62,580 nucleotides of DNA, from contig WQVD01000014.1 of NCBI GenBank assembly GCA_009781755.1, positions 1 to 62,580 on the forward strand. Direction: 5' to 3'. Source of the stretch: Defluviitaleaceae bacterium (GTDB lineage Bacteria > Bacillota > Clostridia > Lachnospirales > WQUN01). This document shows positions 9,586 to 19,049 of the stretch, piece after piece. Within the stretch, counting starts at the first letter, position 1, and each line of letters begins with the position of its first letter. The position numbers were made by a program, and so were the translations under genes. Below the pieces are notes generated by a model, which was not told where the DNA came from, made no database searches, and was given only the letters and a program-made list of their open reading frames with translations.

Positions 9586-10899
9586 GTGAATTTGCTATTT
9601 AGTAACATCACCGCCGTAACCCAGCAAGCAAACAAACCCGTCCTACATAACGTCGATGTGGGCATTGACGGCGATAAAATCGCCTTCATTGAACCGCATG
9701 ATGCGACACGTACCCACTTACACCCCACCACACGCGTCATCGACGGTACACACAAAATCTTGATGCCCGGCATGTACAACGGCCACGCCCACGCCGCCAT
9801 GACCCTCTTCCGTGGGTACGCCAACGACCGCGCGCTGGAGGATTGGCTATTCAATTATATCTTCCCTGCCGAACGCCGCTTGACACCCGAGTTGGTGCAT
9901 ACGGGCACGCTCCTTGCCATCGCCGAGATGATTTCGTCCGGCGTTATTTGTTTTACGGATATGTATTTTCATATGGACAAAGTGGCGCAGGCCGCGCATG
10001 AGGCGGGTGTGCTAGCCAATGTGTCCAACGCGGTCATCGGCTTTGACCGCGACAGCTACGACTTCCACAAGGACAATGTGTACGCACAAACCTTGCGCAC
10101 GTTGGAACAATTCCACAACAAAAACGATGGACGCATCAAGGCCGAAGCAAGCATCCACGGGGTATATACCTCGCACCCGCCCGCGTGGCGGCAAGTCATG
10201 GACTTTGCCCACCAACACGAATTGGGCTTGCATGTGCACTTGTCCGAAACCAAAACCGAACACGACGGCTGCATAGAGAAAAACGGTGTCACCCCCGCCA
10301 AGATGTTTGCCGACCACGGCGTATTCGACCGCCCCACCACGGCAGCGCACGGCGTATGGCTCACCGACGCAGACATCGCCCTGCTAGCCGAAAAAAACGT
10401 AAGCGTGTCGCACAATCCCCTGTCCAATCTCAAGCTCGCCAGCGGCCTAGCCCCCGTGTGCAAGATGCTGGCGCGCGGCATCAATGTGACCCTCGGCACC
10501 GATGGCATGGCATCCAACAACTCCCATGACCTCTTTGAAGAAATGAAGATGGCCTCGCTCTTGCAGAAATACCACAACAACGACCCGCTGGCCCTGCCCG
10601 CCACCCAAGCCCTACAAATGGCCACCTCCAACGGTGCCAAAGCCGCAGGCCGCGCCCACGAATCCGGGCAAATTACCCCCGGCTACCATGCCGACCTCGT
10701 CGTCATCGACCTGAACAACCCGCGCCAAACCGTCAGCTACGACCCCATCCTGTCCCTGGCCTACGCCACATCCGGCCGCGATGTAGAAATGACCTTGTGC
10801 CGCGGCAAAATCCTATACGAAAAAGGTGAATACAAGACCATCGACATTGAACGCGTACTGCACGATGCCCGCGCGGCGAAGGAAGTATTTTTGGCCTAG
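9586..10899 (+). CDS. Amidohydrolase, MTA/SAH deaminase-like
   Basis: A 437-residue metal-dependent amidohydrolase of the TRZ/ATZ-MtaD group, which deaminates 5'-methylthioadenosine, S-adenosylhomocysteine or related adenosines. The metal-binding H-x-H lies in MYNGHAHAAMTLFRG. HVHLSET and HGVWL carry the next histidines and LGTDGMASNNSHDL the catalytic aspartate. All match the deaminase subgroup rather than guanine deaminase or chlorohydrolases. The start is GTG at 9586 with AGGAGG 6 bp upstream. It stands alone on the plus strand, and exact substrate needs assay. Confidence 0.9.
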   Translation: MNLLFSNITAVTQQANKPVLHNVDVGIDGDKIAFIEPHDATRTHLHPTTRVIDGTHKILMPGMYNGHAHAAMTLFRGYANDRALEDWLFNYIFPAERRLTPELVHTGTLLAIAEMISSGVICFTDMYFHMDKVAQAAHEAGVLANVSNAVIGFDRDSYDFHKDNVYAQTLRTLEQFHNKNDGRIKAEASIHGVYTSHPPAWRQVMDFAHQHELGLHVHLSETKTEHDGCIEKNGVTPAKMFADHGVFDRPTTAAHGVWLTDADIALLAEKNVSVSHNPLSNLKLASGLAPVCKMLARGINVTLGTDGMASNNSHDLFEEMKMASLLQKYHNNDPLALPATQALQMATSNGAKAAGRAHESGQITPGYHADLVVIDLNNPRQTVSYDPILSLAYATSGRDVEMTLCRGKILYEKGEYKTIDIERVLHDARAAKEVFLA

Positions 10900-10928
10900 A
10901 TTTTATATGCTATTGGAGCAAAACTTTT

Positions 10929-11531
10929 ATGGCTAACAATGATTTTATTATTGATGATTATACAAAAGAGAAACTTTCATTTAATCCAGTGCGCGAACAA
11001 TTATTTGGTTTTTTCATTTTGTTTATGGCTGGTTTAATTTTTGGAGTGCCATTCTTTATAAAATGGGCTGCATCTTTTTATGGTTTTTTTGATAATGCAG
11101 AACCTCGTTTTATAATCCGTTTTGTGGTTATCAACGGCATTTTAGGAATTGTTATATTTATAATCGGCATTATAATCCATGAATTATTGCATGGTGTTTT
11201 TTATGCTATGTTTGTTAAAGATGGTTTAAAATCAATAAAATTTGGCATCGTATTAAAGGAGGGTTACGTTTATTGCGAATCAAAAGAAGTTATGCGGTCA
11301 AACCAATTTATAATAGGATTGATGATGCCTATGATTATTTTGGGAATAATCCCCGCTATAATTTCAATATTTAATGGCAGTATGAGTTTATTGCTTTTTG
11401 GCATTGTTTTTACAATGGCTGGTGCTGGAGACACACTGATCCTAACAAGAATTATTAAAGATAGAAATAAAACTTGGTTTGAAAACCTGCCCTCTATTGG
11501 AGAGTGGAATGTGTACAAACCAAAAAAATAA
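10929..11531 (+). CDS. DUF3267 putative membrane zincin peptidase
   Basis: A 200-residue integral membrane protein with four or more hydrophobic helices (around 25-50, 65-88, 128-152, 155-175). It has the zinc-peptidase motif HELLHG at about residue 84, at the end of a membrane helix. This layout fits DUF3267, a family of predicted membrane zincins of unknown substrate. The gene is clearly AT-richer than both neighbours and uses different codons, suggesting recent acquisition. GGAG precedes the ATG. No partner gene is evident. Confidence 0.8.
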   Translation: MANNDFIIDDYTKEKLSFNPVREQLFGFFILFMAGLIFGVPFFIKWAASFYGFFDNAEPRFIIRFVVINGILGIVIFIIGIIIHELLHGVFYAMFVKDGLKSIKFGIVLKEGYVYCESKEVMRSNQFIIGLMMPMIILGIIPAIISIFNGSMSLLLFGIVFTMAGAGDTLILTRIIKDRNKTWFENLPSIGEWNVYKPKK

Positions 11532-11593
11532 ACAACCTGCATCCGATTAATCAACAGGTGCTTTTTGAATCCTATTTTTAGGCGGTGTTATTT

Positions 11594-12373
11594 ATGAGCT
11601 TACAAATTAACCTGCATGGCAAAATCGCCGTCATCACCGGTGCAACCGGTCAACTCGGGCGCGTTATGGCGCGGACGCTGGCGCAAGCGGGGGCGGACAT
11701 TGCCGTGCATTATGCTCGCAACGCGGACATGGCCATGCAATTGGTGGAGGAAATCCGCGTGATGCGTGACGCGGACGGCACCCCCCGCCGCGCCATCGCC
11801 GTGCAAGCCGATATCACCAATGAAGCGGACGTGCAGCGCATGGCGGAGGAAATCCGCGCTTCGCTGGGCGACCCGGACATTGTGGTCAATAATGCCGTCA
11901 TCCAATATGACTGGCAGTCTGTTCTTGACCAGCCGTTGAGCGATTTCCAATCGCAGTTTGACTCTTGCGTGATGCAGTCGGTGCTGACGGCACGTGCGTT
12001 TTTGCCCGCCATGCGCGCGAAGAAGCACGGCCGGTTTATCGGCATCAATACCGAATGCTCGGCTTTGTGCAACGCCAACACCGCCGCTTATGCCGCCGCC
12101 AAGTCGGGCATGACTGCGCTGTACCGCGTATTGGCCAAGGAAGTGGGCGGCGATAACATCACCGTCAACCAAGTGTCCCCCGGCTGGACGATTTCCGATC
12201 GCGACCGCGCCGATGGTACCGAGGTTGCCCCCGACTACAGCAGCAAAATCCCCTTAAAGCGGCGCGGCACCGATGCGGAAATCGCCCATGCGGTGGCGTT
12301 TCTTGCTTCGGATTTGGCCGGTTACATCACCGGCGTTAACTTACCTGTGTGCGGCGGCGCGGTGATGGTGTAA
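11594..12373 (+). CDS. Short-chain dehydrogenase/reductase (SDR)
   Basis: An NAD(P)-dependent oxidoreductase of the classical SDR family, 259 residues from the chosen ATG. The Rossmann glycine motif is TGATGQLG near the N-terminus. NNAV is the N-N-A-G-like motif and Y-A-A-A-K is the catalytic pair. The ending YITGVNLPVCGG is typical of FabG-like reductases. AGGCGG lies 8 bp before this ATG, so it is preferred to the in-frame GTG at 11585. FabG-like proteins act on many substrates, and there is no fatty-acid gene nearby to assign one. Confidence 0.9.
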   Translation: MSLQINLHGKIAVITGATGQLGRVMARTLAQAGADIAVHYARNADMAMQLVEEIRVMRDADGTPRRAIAVQADITNEADVQRMAEEIRASLGDPDIVVNNAVIQYDWQSVLDQPLSDFQSQFDSCVMQSVLTARAFLPAMRAKKHGRFIGINTECSALCNANTAAYAAAKSGMTALYRVLAKEVGGDNITVNQVSPGWTISDRDRADGTEVAPDYSSKIPLKRRGTDAEIAHAVAFLASDLAGYITGVNLPVCGGAVMV

Positions 12374-12477
12374 CCAAAATGAAACTTATTTCGATGAAAT
12401 GCGTTGAAGTGATAGTGCGGCGAAATGCGCATCACGTTTAACGACGCACATGATCATATCAACGAGGAGAGAAATTT

Positions 12478-14040
12478 ATGAAAAAATTTTTATTTGCAAC
12501 CCTGCTTTTATGTACGCTCGTCATTTTGGCGGCGTGCGACACAAATGGTGACGCTACGGCGCCACCCGCCCCCACCACGGCAACGCAAGACGATGCCACC
12601 TCTACCGAGCCTCCCACCACCGAAGCCCCTGGCGCAGACCTGCCCACCGGCGCAGCAGTCCTTCAAATCGCGCCGGCCGCAGACGTTAACATGGACGAAT
12701 TCACCCATTTGTACCACACGGATTCGTCCGATACGCCGGGCATCGACTTGATTATTTGGGCCGATCAGCCGCTCCTTCATTTTTCCATGATTGGGCTGGA
12801 GCCCGACTGGTTGGACAATATGGAGGCATGGGGCTTTAGGCCGCTGTATGACTTCGGCCACATCGACATTGTGGAACCCGGCGCGGCTTTTGTGGTGGTC
12901 AACTACATGGGCGCGGGCACGTTGCCGCATCGTGGCATTGCCTTCTATGATATGTATAAGGATGAAACACGCTTCTTCTTTTTCCAAGAAAATCACGCCT
13001 ACCCCGAAGGCGGCGGCCCGTGGATATTCCATGAAATCGAAGCCGAACGCATCATTTGGGGCTACACCGGCACAAACAACAGCGATTACCGCGCGTCACA
13101 CGAAATCGTTGAAGGGCAATTGATCATCAATGGCGTTGATTATGGGCGCAGCGTTTATACCCTGCCCGGACACGCGCAACCCACGCATGTATCCATGTTG
13201 GCGTTGTGGTTGGCGGACCCGCGGCTGGATGTCATCAGTGCCGGCAGTCAGGCCATGTTGCAATTGGACGGTGCCAACATCGGCGTTAACCTGCGTGTTA
13301 TGAATTATTTGGCTACCGGCGCGGACCGTGTTGCGTTGGATATCAACGACACCTTCATGGCCGACGACGAATTCTTTTCAATTTATATCCCCATTACGCT
13401 GATAACGCGGCTGGGCTTTCAAGTGCAACACATTGATGGTACTGTGCACATCAATGGCCAAGTCAATGTAACCAATACCCCCCACCCCTTCGCAGTAGCA
13501 TTGCAAAATTTCATCGACAACGCGCAGGGTGAAGTCCAAGCGCACCTGCCCGCCATCAACAGCACTTCCTCCGCCTTGCTGGTCATCGAAACGGTTGATG
13601 GCTTCTCAGAAGCAACGGTGTATGCGCTGGTCGGCGATCAATTGATTTCCAAAGATATGGGCAACATTGATGGCTTTCCCTTCTCGCTGGGCTTCACGTC
13701 AGACGGCTGGGGCAACCTCATACAATTGACCGGCGACGGCAGCAACAGCTCGTACACGATGATGGGTATCGCCACCAACCCAACCACCGGCGCAGATGAA
13801 ATCGTCTACCTCTTCACCATTTACAACGAAGCCAACGACGACGGAACCCGCCGTTATTACCGCTTCGATGGCGGCTGGCACGAGGGCATTGAAGGCGCAC
13901 GCCACGCCATCACCGAAGCAGAATTTACAACCATACGCGAGGGCATGGGCGACTGGATTGTCGGCTGGCGCGATTCTTGGGATAGCACGGAGTCGATTTT
14001 GAGCTGGGTCAGTCCGATTTGGTATGAACCTGTTTGGTAG
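12478..14040 (+). CDS. Predicted lipoprotein with copper-amine-oxidase-like stalk domain
   Basis: A 520-residue secreted lipoprotein. The signal peptide ends in the lipobox LAAC, giving a diacylated cysteine at residue 20. A Thr/Pro-rich spacer follows to about residue 60. The middle contains a segment with ITLITRLGFQVQHIDGTVHI, resembling the copper amine oxidase N-terminal (stalk) domain found in many Clostridia envelope proteins. The remainder is not recognised. GAGGAGAG precedes the ATG. It converges on hsdR with a 3-bp gap and no visible terminator, so read-through antisense to hsdR is possible. Confidence 0.75.
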   Translation: MKKFLFATLLLCTLVILAACDTNGDATAPPAPTTATQDDATSTEPPTTEAPGADLPTGAAVLQIAPAADVNMDEFTHLYHTDSSDTPGIDLIIWADQPLLHFSMIGLEPDWLDNMEAWGFRPLYDFGHIDIVEPGAAFVVVNYMGAGTLPHRGIAFYDMYKDETRFFFFQENHAYPEGGGPWIFHEIEAERIIWGYTGTNNSDYRASHEIVEGQLIINGVDYGRSVYTLPGHAQPTHVSMLALWLADPRLDVISAGSQAMLQLDGANIGVNLRVMNYLATGADRVALDINDTFMADDEFFSIYIPITLITRLGFQVQHIDGTVHINGQVNVTNTPHPFAVALQNFIDNAQGEVQAHLPAINSTSSALLVIETVDGFSEATVYALVGDQLISKDMGNIDGFPFSLGFTSDGWGNLIQLTGDGSNSSYTMMGIATNPTTGADEIVYLFTIYNEANDDGTRRYYRFDGGWHEGIEGARHAITEAEFTTIREGMGDWIVGWRDSWDSTESILSWVSPIWYEPVW

Positions 14041-14043
14041 CCG

Positions 14044-17000
14044 CTACACCAACCCCGCGTACTTTTCAAAAAATTTCATTAACTTTTCAATAATACCCTG
14101 CTTCACTGCTGTACGATTGCCGCCACCGAATCTTGAGGTTGGCGGCATTATTTTGTCTATATCGGTACCGGTAGTTTTGAGCGCGCCGTCGCGGAAGGCA
14201 ATTTCCATAAAACGGCGCGCTTCTTCGTCTTTTAATTTTGCATCGGCGATTAGCGCCGTCAAGTCTTCTTCTTTGCGTGCTTGCACAAAACTTTGCCAAT
14301 CCATGTCTGCCACAGATACATTCACTTGCTCGACAAAACGCTCGATTAATTCTTTCTTGCTGCGTAACTCGATGCTTGAATTGATGGCTTTGAGGATGGA
14401 CGCGAGAATGGTCTTGTCCTCGCAATTGCCGGCATGATATTTCTCCACCAGCATGAGGATGTAATCGATGTTGACTTCTATTTGCTTGATAAGCTCCAAC
14501 TCGAAAACGACATCATCATTGATGTTTTCTTTGTCGCTGTCGGACTTGCCGCGCATGTCTTGGTACAGGTCGATATATGCGCTTTGATAATCTTGAAAAT
14601 CCCGATCGGTCAATATTTCATTGCCGGCAAAGTCATCAAATGCGGTTAGGATATTTTTCAAGCGCAATATTGCGCCGTACAAGCGGATAAATTCCTTGCG
14701 GGCTTCTTCGCCAAGCGGGGGTGCATCTTCCGAAAAAGAAAACTTTGACAACAATTCGGCAATCATTTCTTCATAACCTTTTTGATATTTGCCTTTGTGG
14801 TCGAAGCCGTGGTAATACTCGTTATAAGTCTTGAGCAGCACGATGCCGCCCGCTTCTTTGTTGCCAAACAGGGATATGGCATCATCGGTGGCCTTTTTCA
14901 AGTCGCGGAAGCATACAATATTGCCGAAAGTTTTGACGCTGTTTAAAATGCGGTTGGTGCGCGAATACGCTTGTATCAAGCCGTGCATTTTAAGATTCTT
15001 GTCCACCCAAAGTGTATTGAGTGTAGTTGCGTCAAAACCTGTGAGGAACATGTTGACCACAATAAGCAAATCGATTTCTCGATTTTTGACGCGCTGCGAT
15101 AAATCTTTGTAATAATTTTGAAATTTGTCCGCAGAGGTGTCAAAGTTGGTGCTGAACTTGCCGTTATAATCCGCAATCGCCGCATCAAGAAAATCACGAC
15201 TGCTTTGGTCGAGTTTTTCGTTTTCGAATTCTTCATCAATGAACCCGGAAGAAGCCGGGCGGCTCGCAGAGCTGTTTTCGCGCAGCGAAAATTCTGAATC
15301 CAACACATCTTCGGGGTCGCTTTCGTTTGCGCTGTAGCTGAATATGGTGGCGATGGTCAAATCTTTATTTTTCTGCGCAAGCTGCGTCTTAAATTCTTCG
15401 TAGTACTTTATGGCCATGGGAATGGATGCCACGGCAAACATGGAATTAAACCCTGCCGTGCGCTGCCCTTTGAGTGAATAAAACGTATTGCGCTTGGTCT
15501 TTTGGTCGAAGTGTTCAATGATGTAAGCGACCACTTCGCGGACGCGTTCAGGCGCGCTCATGGCTTTTTCTACGTCGATGGCGCGTACATTTTTGTCCGT
15601 TACGTCTTCTTTTTGCTTGACGGTATTAATGAAATCAATGCGGAAGGGCAGTACATTGCCGTCATTAATGGCATCCACAATGGTGTAGGTATGGAGCTTG
15701 TCGCCAAATGCCTGCGGGGTTGTTTTCATGATTGGCTTGCCGCCGGTTGTGGCGTTAACCGAAAAAATCGGCGTACCTGTAAATCCAAAGATATGATAAT
15801 TGCGGAACGCCTTGACAATTTTTTGATGCATTTCACCAAATTGCGAGCGGTGGCATTCGTCGAAGATAAGTACGACACGCTTTTTGTAGATATCGTGGCT
15901 TTTGTTTCTGCTGATGAACATATCCAGCTTTTGGATGGTGGCAATGATAATGCGGGTGTTGGGGTCGTTTAAGTTTTTTTCCAGCTGCTTGGTGGACTTG
16001 CTGCCGCTGGCCGCGCCTTTTTCAAATCGGTCGTATTCTTTGATGGTTTGATAATCCAAGTCCTTGCGGTCAACGATAAACAGCACTTTGTCAACGCTGT
16101 CAATGGCGGTTGCAAGTTGAGCGGTCTTGAAGCTGGTTAAGGTCTTGCCGCTGCCTGTAGTGTGCCAAATATAACCACCGGCATCCAATGTACCGGTCTT
16201 TTTATAATTGGTTGCGCACAAAATACGGTTAAGAATCCGCTCCGTAGCCGCAATTTGATACGGACGCATCACAAGCAATAACTCTTCACTTGTGAAAACG
16301 CAAAACTTTGTAAGGATATTTAACAACGTATGCTTTGCAAAAAACATCTTCGTAAAATCCACCAAGTCGGCAATGACGTGGTTGTTGGCATCTGCCCAAT
16401 AGGATGTAAATTCAAAGCTGTTGCTTGTCTTCTTGCTCTTGCGGCGTTCGCCGTCGCCTTGTTCTTTGATGTGGGCGTTGCGGGTCGTGTTGGAATAATA
16501 TTTGGTGTTGGTGCCGTTGGATATGACAAAAATCTGTATGTATTCATATAATCCACTGGCCGCCCAAAAACTGTCGCGCTGGTAGCGTTTGATTTGATTA
16601 AACGCCTCACGAATGGCCACGCCCCGGCGTTTTAATTCAACGTGCACTAACGGCAAGCCGTTGACGAGAATGGTCACATCATAACGCGTGTTATGCACGC
16701 CGCCGCTTTCTTCATATTGGTTAATCACTTGCAAGCGGTTGTTGTGGATGTTCTTCTTGTCCAGCAGATATATATTCTTAGTGCTGCCGTCATCGCGCCG
16801 CAAGATTTGCACATGGTCGTCTTGTATCTTGCGGGTTTTGTCTACGATGTTCTCGTTGGTGCTTGCTATGGTTTCATTGAAAAAACGCATCCATTCATCG
16901 TTAGAAAATGTGATGTTATTTAAAACTTCAAGTTGTTGGCGCAGATTGGTGATGAGCGCGGCCTCGTCGGTGATGTTAACAAATTCATAACCCTGTCCCG

Positions 17001-17130
17001 AAAGCAGGCGCACAAATTCACGCTCCAACTCCGCTTCGGATTGATAGCTGTCAGAGCGGGGGTGGTCGGCGGTGTATTCGGCGACTACGGTGGATTCATC
17101 AGTTAATGTAATTACATTGTAATTAACCAT
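14044..17130 (-). CDS. hsdR: Type I restriction enzyme R subunit HsdR (type IC-like)
   Basis: The 1028-residue motor and nuclease subunit of a type I restriction system. The N-terminal PDDEXK nuclease has Asp151, Glu165 and Lys167 in RYDVTILVNG-LPLVHVELK, the same spacing and numbering as EcoR124I. Superfamily 2 motor motifs follow: HTTGSGKT (Walker A, Lys329), DECH (424-427) and FGFTGTPI. A helical C-terminus probably binds HsdM. All key residues are present, so it looks active. Its ATG at 17130 overlaps the stop of the small upstream ORF by 8 bp, indicating coupled translation. It is the last gene of the operon. Confidence 0.96.
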   Translation of the reverse strand: MVNYNVITLTDESTVVAEYTADHPRSDSYQSEAELEREFVRLLSGQGYEFVNITDEAALITNLRQQLEVLNNITFSNDEWMRFFNETIASTNENIVDKTRKIQDDHVQILRRDDGSTKNIYLLDKKNIHNNRLQVINQYEESGGVHNTRYDVTILVNGLPLVHVELKRRGVAIREAFNQIKRYQRDSFWAASGLYEYIQIFVISNGTNTKYYSNTTRNAHIKEQGDGERRKSKKTSNSFEFTSYWADANNHVIADLVDFTKMFFAKHTLLNILTKFCVFTSEELLLVMRPYQIAATERILNRILCATNYKKTGTLDAGGYIWHTTGSGKTLTSFKTAQLATAIDSVDKVLFIVDRKDLDYQTIKEYDRFEKGAASGSKSTKQLEKNLNDPNTRIIIATIQKLDMFISRNKSHDIYKKRVVLIFDECHRSQFGEMHQKIVKAFRNYHIFGFTGTPIFSVNATTGGKPIMKTTPQAFGDKLHTYTIVDAINDGNVLPFRIDFINTVKQKEDVTDKNVRAIDVEKAMSAPERVREVVAYIIEHFDQKTKRNTFYSLKGQRTAGFNSMFAVASIPMAIKYYEEFKTQLAQKNKDLTIATIFSYSANESDPEDVLDSEFSLRENSSASRPASSGFIDEEFENEKLDQSSRDFLDAAIADYNGKFSTNFDTSADKFQNYYKDLSQRVKNREIDLLIVVNMFLTGFDATTLNTLWVDKNLKMHGLIQAYSRTNRILNSVKTFGNIVCFRDLKKATDDAISLFGNKEAGGIVLLKTYNEYYHGFDHKGKYQKGYEEMIAELLSKFSFSEDAPPLGEEARKEFIRLYGAILRLKNILTAFDDFAGNEILTDRDFQDYQSAYIDLYQDMRGKSDSDKENINDDVVFELELIKQIEVNIDYILMLVEKYHAGNCEDKTILASILKAINSSIELRSKKELIERFVEQVNVSVADMDWQSFVQARKEEDLTALIADAKLKDEEARRFMEIAFRDGALKTTGTDIDKIMPPTSRFGGGNRTAVKQGIIEKLMKFFEKYAGLV

Positions 17131-17389
17131 ATATATTCCTCTTTATTGCAATAGCAACATCAATGCCGTTTTTCGTTAGTTCCGATATGCCATCACATAA
17201 ATTTTTCTCATTTTCATCATCAGAAAATATAGTTACGATATTATCAATACTATCAATGGCATCTTTTCCAATGCCCGATATCGAATCATCGAAATTGCTC
17301 TCACCTTTGTCGTATTTCACCAACGTTGAAATGCCTTTATAAACAAAGGATGCAAGCACACCAAAGCTTAAAACATTTTTAAGTCTCAT
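17123..17389 (-). CDS. Small unknown protein between hsdS and hsdR
   Basis: An 88-residue protein with an N-terminal hydrophobic stretch (about 7-25, LSFGVLASFVYKGISTLV), then an acidic, soluble part. GAGGAG lies upstream of its ATG. It overlaps the hsdR start by 8 bp and follows hsdS by 18 bp, so it is translated as part of the restriction operon. I recognise no family. It could be membrane-associated or an amphipathic-helix protein. Its fixed place between hsdS and hsdR suggests a role with the restriction subunit or simply in coupling expression, but this is inference. Confidence 0.65.
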   Translation of the reverse strand: MRLKNVLSFGVLASFVYKGISTLVKYDKGESNFDDSISGIGKDAIDSIDNIVTIFSDDENEKNLCDGISELTKNGIDVAIAIKRNIYG

Positions 17390-17407
17390 TTTTTCTCCTC
17401 CAATTAT

Positions 17408-18634
17408 TCATGATTCAATGCTCTGAAATGTCAACAGTTTACCCCTATAATGCTCATATTGCTTCCGTCGCACCGCAATTTCGGCAGGTAAGCCATTTGA
17501 TATATTTGTTGTTAAAACATCAAATCGATCGAGAATTGAAACAATACGGTCTTGTTCGGCAAGTGTAGGCAATGGAATTAATATATTGCATAACTTGGAT
17601 GGCGTAACTTCAATTACTTTGGTTCCGTGCGCTATCTTTTTCTTTTGTCGAGTAAAATTGCTTGTTTGGAAATAATAAGCAAGGTACTTTGGGTTTTGGT
17701 TATGTCGAATTATTGCCGTATGCCCACCCGTTACAATATCATCTTTACCAAGCCAAGCCACCGCTTTGCAAACATCATCATAATTTTCACTTGTTACCGC
17801 AACAATTAAATTGCCGTGATGAACTTTTTTTAATGAACGAGCCAAGTCATTTCTTACATAAGATATTGTTTTGCTTGTATATGCACCGTAACGTGTGTGT
17901 ATTTGCCCGTAGTGAATGCATCCCACACCGCTATCTTGCAAATCATTTTTAGTTAATCCGTTACCCCTAACAATTTCCGCAATATCGCCAAGTGCGACCA
18001 ACGGCATGTCATTACCAAAAGTCAAAAGTTTATCGCGATAATAGTTATTTTGCTTCCTTCGTGCTGTAAGCTCCGCTGTAAGCTCCGCTGTAAGCTCCGT
18101 GAAATTGTCCAAAATACGGACAATTTCACGTTGGATTTCTAATGGAGGCAACGGAATTCTTTGATTTGCAAGCCATACTGTACTCATGTTTTTTTGACCG
18201 CCGCCTGCAGCATTTTTCATTGCATTTTGTTCAAAAGAATTTTGATCAAAATAATGGAAAGCATATCGGATTATCAAACGTTCATTATTCTTAGGGCGTA
18301 TACACGCAACACGTTGATTTAAACCGGCGGGCAAATTGTTTTTAGAAATCATGGCAACGCGTCCTACATTGCCGGTTAACGACATAACCAAATCATTCTC
18401 TTCCAACAAGTAATTTTTAATTTCGTTAATTGAATCGTTTGGATAGAATATCAAATCTTTATCGGACATTCTCCCTTTTTGCACGTCAGAAATACGAATG
18501 ACACGAATGCCCGAATCCGCATATCTTTCACTTTTGAAAGCGAATCCATTTAAAATATGCACAACTTCATTCAATGGAACAAACGGCACCCCATCCGGGC
18601 ATAGCTCCGCAATCAAGGCATCCAACTTAGTCAT
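17408..18634 (-). CDS. hsdS: Type I restriction specificity subunit HsdS
   Basis: The DNA-recognition subunit, 408 residues from the chosen start, with two full target-recognition domains. TRD1 begins near VPFVPLNEVVHILNGFAF and TRD2 near MPLVALGDIAEIVRGNG. Each is followed by a conserved spacer helix (ARRKQNNYYRDKLLTF and AVRRKQYEHYRGKLLTF). Just before the first spacer the sequence is TELTAELTAELTA (179-191), three copies of a 12-bp repeat. In EcoR124 and its relatives the number of such TAEL units sets the gap between the two half-sites. The start at 18634 matches the family opening MTKLDALIAELCPDG and overlaps the upstream stop (ATGACTAA). Confidence 0.94.
   Translation of the reverse strand: MTKLDALIAELCPDGVPFVPLNEVVHILNGFAFKSERYADSGIRVIRISDVQKGRMSDKDLIFYPNDSINEIKNYLLEENDLVMSLTGNVGRVAMISKNNLPAGLNQRVACIRPKNNERLIIRYAFHYFDQNSFEQNAMKNAAGGGQKNMSTVWLANQRIPLPPLEIQREIVRILDNFTELTAELTAELTARRKQNNYYRDKLLTFGNDMPLVALGDIAEIVRGNGLTKNDLQDSGVGCIHYGQIHTRYGAYTSKTISYVRNDLARSLKKVHHGNLIVAVTSENYDDVCKAVAWLGKDDIVTGGHTAIIRHNQNPKYLAYYFQTSNFTRQKKKIAHGTKVIEVTPSKLCNILIPLPTLAEQDRIVSILDRFDVLTTNISNGLPAEIAVRRKQYEHYRGKLLTFQSIES
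18062..18097 (-). repeat. Three tandem 12-bp repeats encoding TAEL in hsdS
   Basis: Three head-to-tail copies of GAGCTTACAGCG (last base differs in one copy) on the minus strand. They lie at the junction between TRD1 and the central conserved helix. The unit length is a multiple of three, so copy changes keep the frame and lengthen or shorten the spacer by four residues. Confidence 0.9.
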
Positions 18635-19049
18635 TTGTATCGCCGCGTTTTTCATCATCATTCAATTTGGCAACAGGCTGTTGCCGAATTGATGAATCGT
18701 TATCTTCAAACCAACCATCATCATCAAACGCACTAACAATTTTCGTTATTTCATCGGGTGATGACAGCGATGCTTGCAAATTTTTAGGCAAGTTGCTTTT
18801 TGTTAAATAGGTTGACACGCCAATGGCTACATTGGACGGCTTGAGCGTATATTCGACCCTTGTGCGGTGCTTCGACTTACAAATAATTTTACATTTTTCC
18901 ATAATTGCGTAGTTTTTGGTCCGGCTTATTTCTGCCACCAATGGTGGCAGATTTTTATTGACCATTTTCATCGCTTCATATTGACGATGATATATGAGTT
19001 TTTTAATATCCTTTATAAATGTTGCATACATCATCAAATCATTGTTCAT
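18627..19049 (-). pseudogene. Internally deleted DUF1016/YhcG-type nuclease remnant, still open
   Basis: A 140-residue ORF that reads as three joined pieces of a DUF1016 (PDDEXK nuclease, YhcG-like) protein. Residues 8-31 (FIKDIKKLIYHRQYEAMKMVN) match the N-terminal helices, about 33-53 (LPPLVAEISRTKNYAIMEKC) the middle, and about 54-103 (IICKSKHRTRVEYTL, AIGVSTYL, LPKNLQ, SSPDEI) the C-terminus. The segments between, including the nuclease core, are missing, yet the frame is intact. A charged tail follows. It starts on the last base of the hsdM stop (TAATG) and its stop overlaps hsdS. DUF1016 genes often sit inside hsd operons. Whether this short form has a function is open. Confidence 0.7.
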
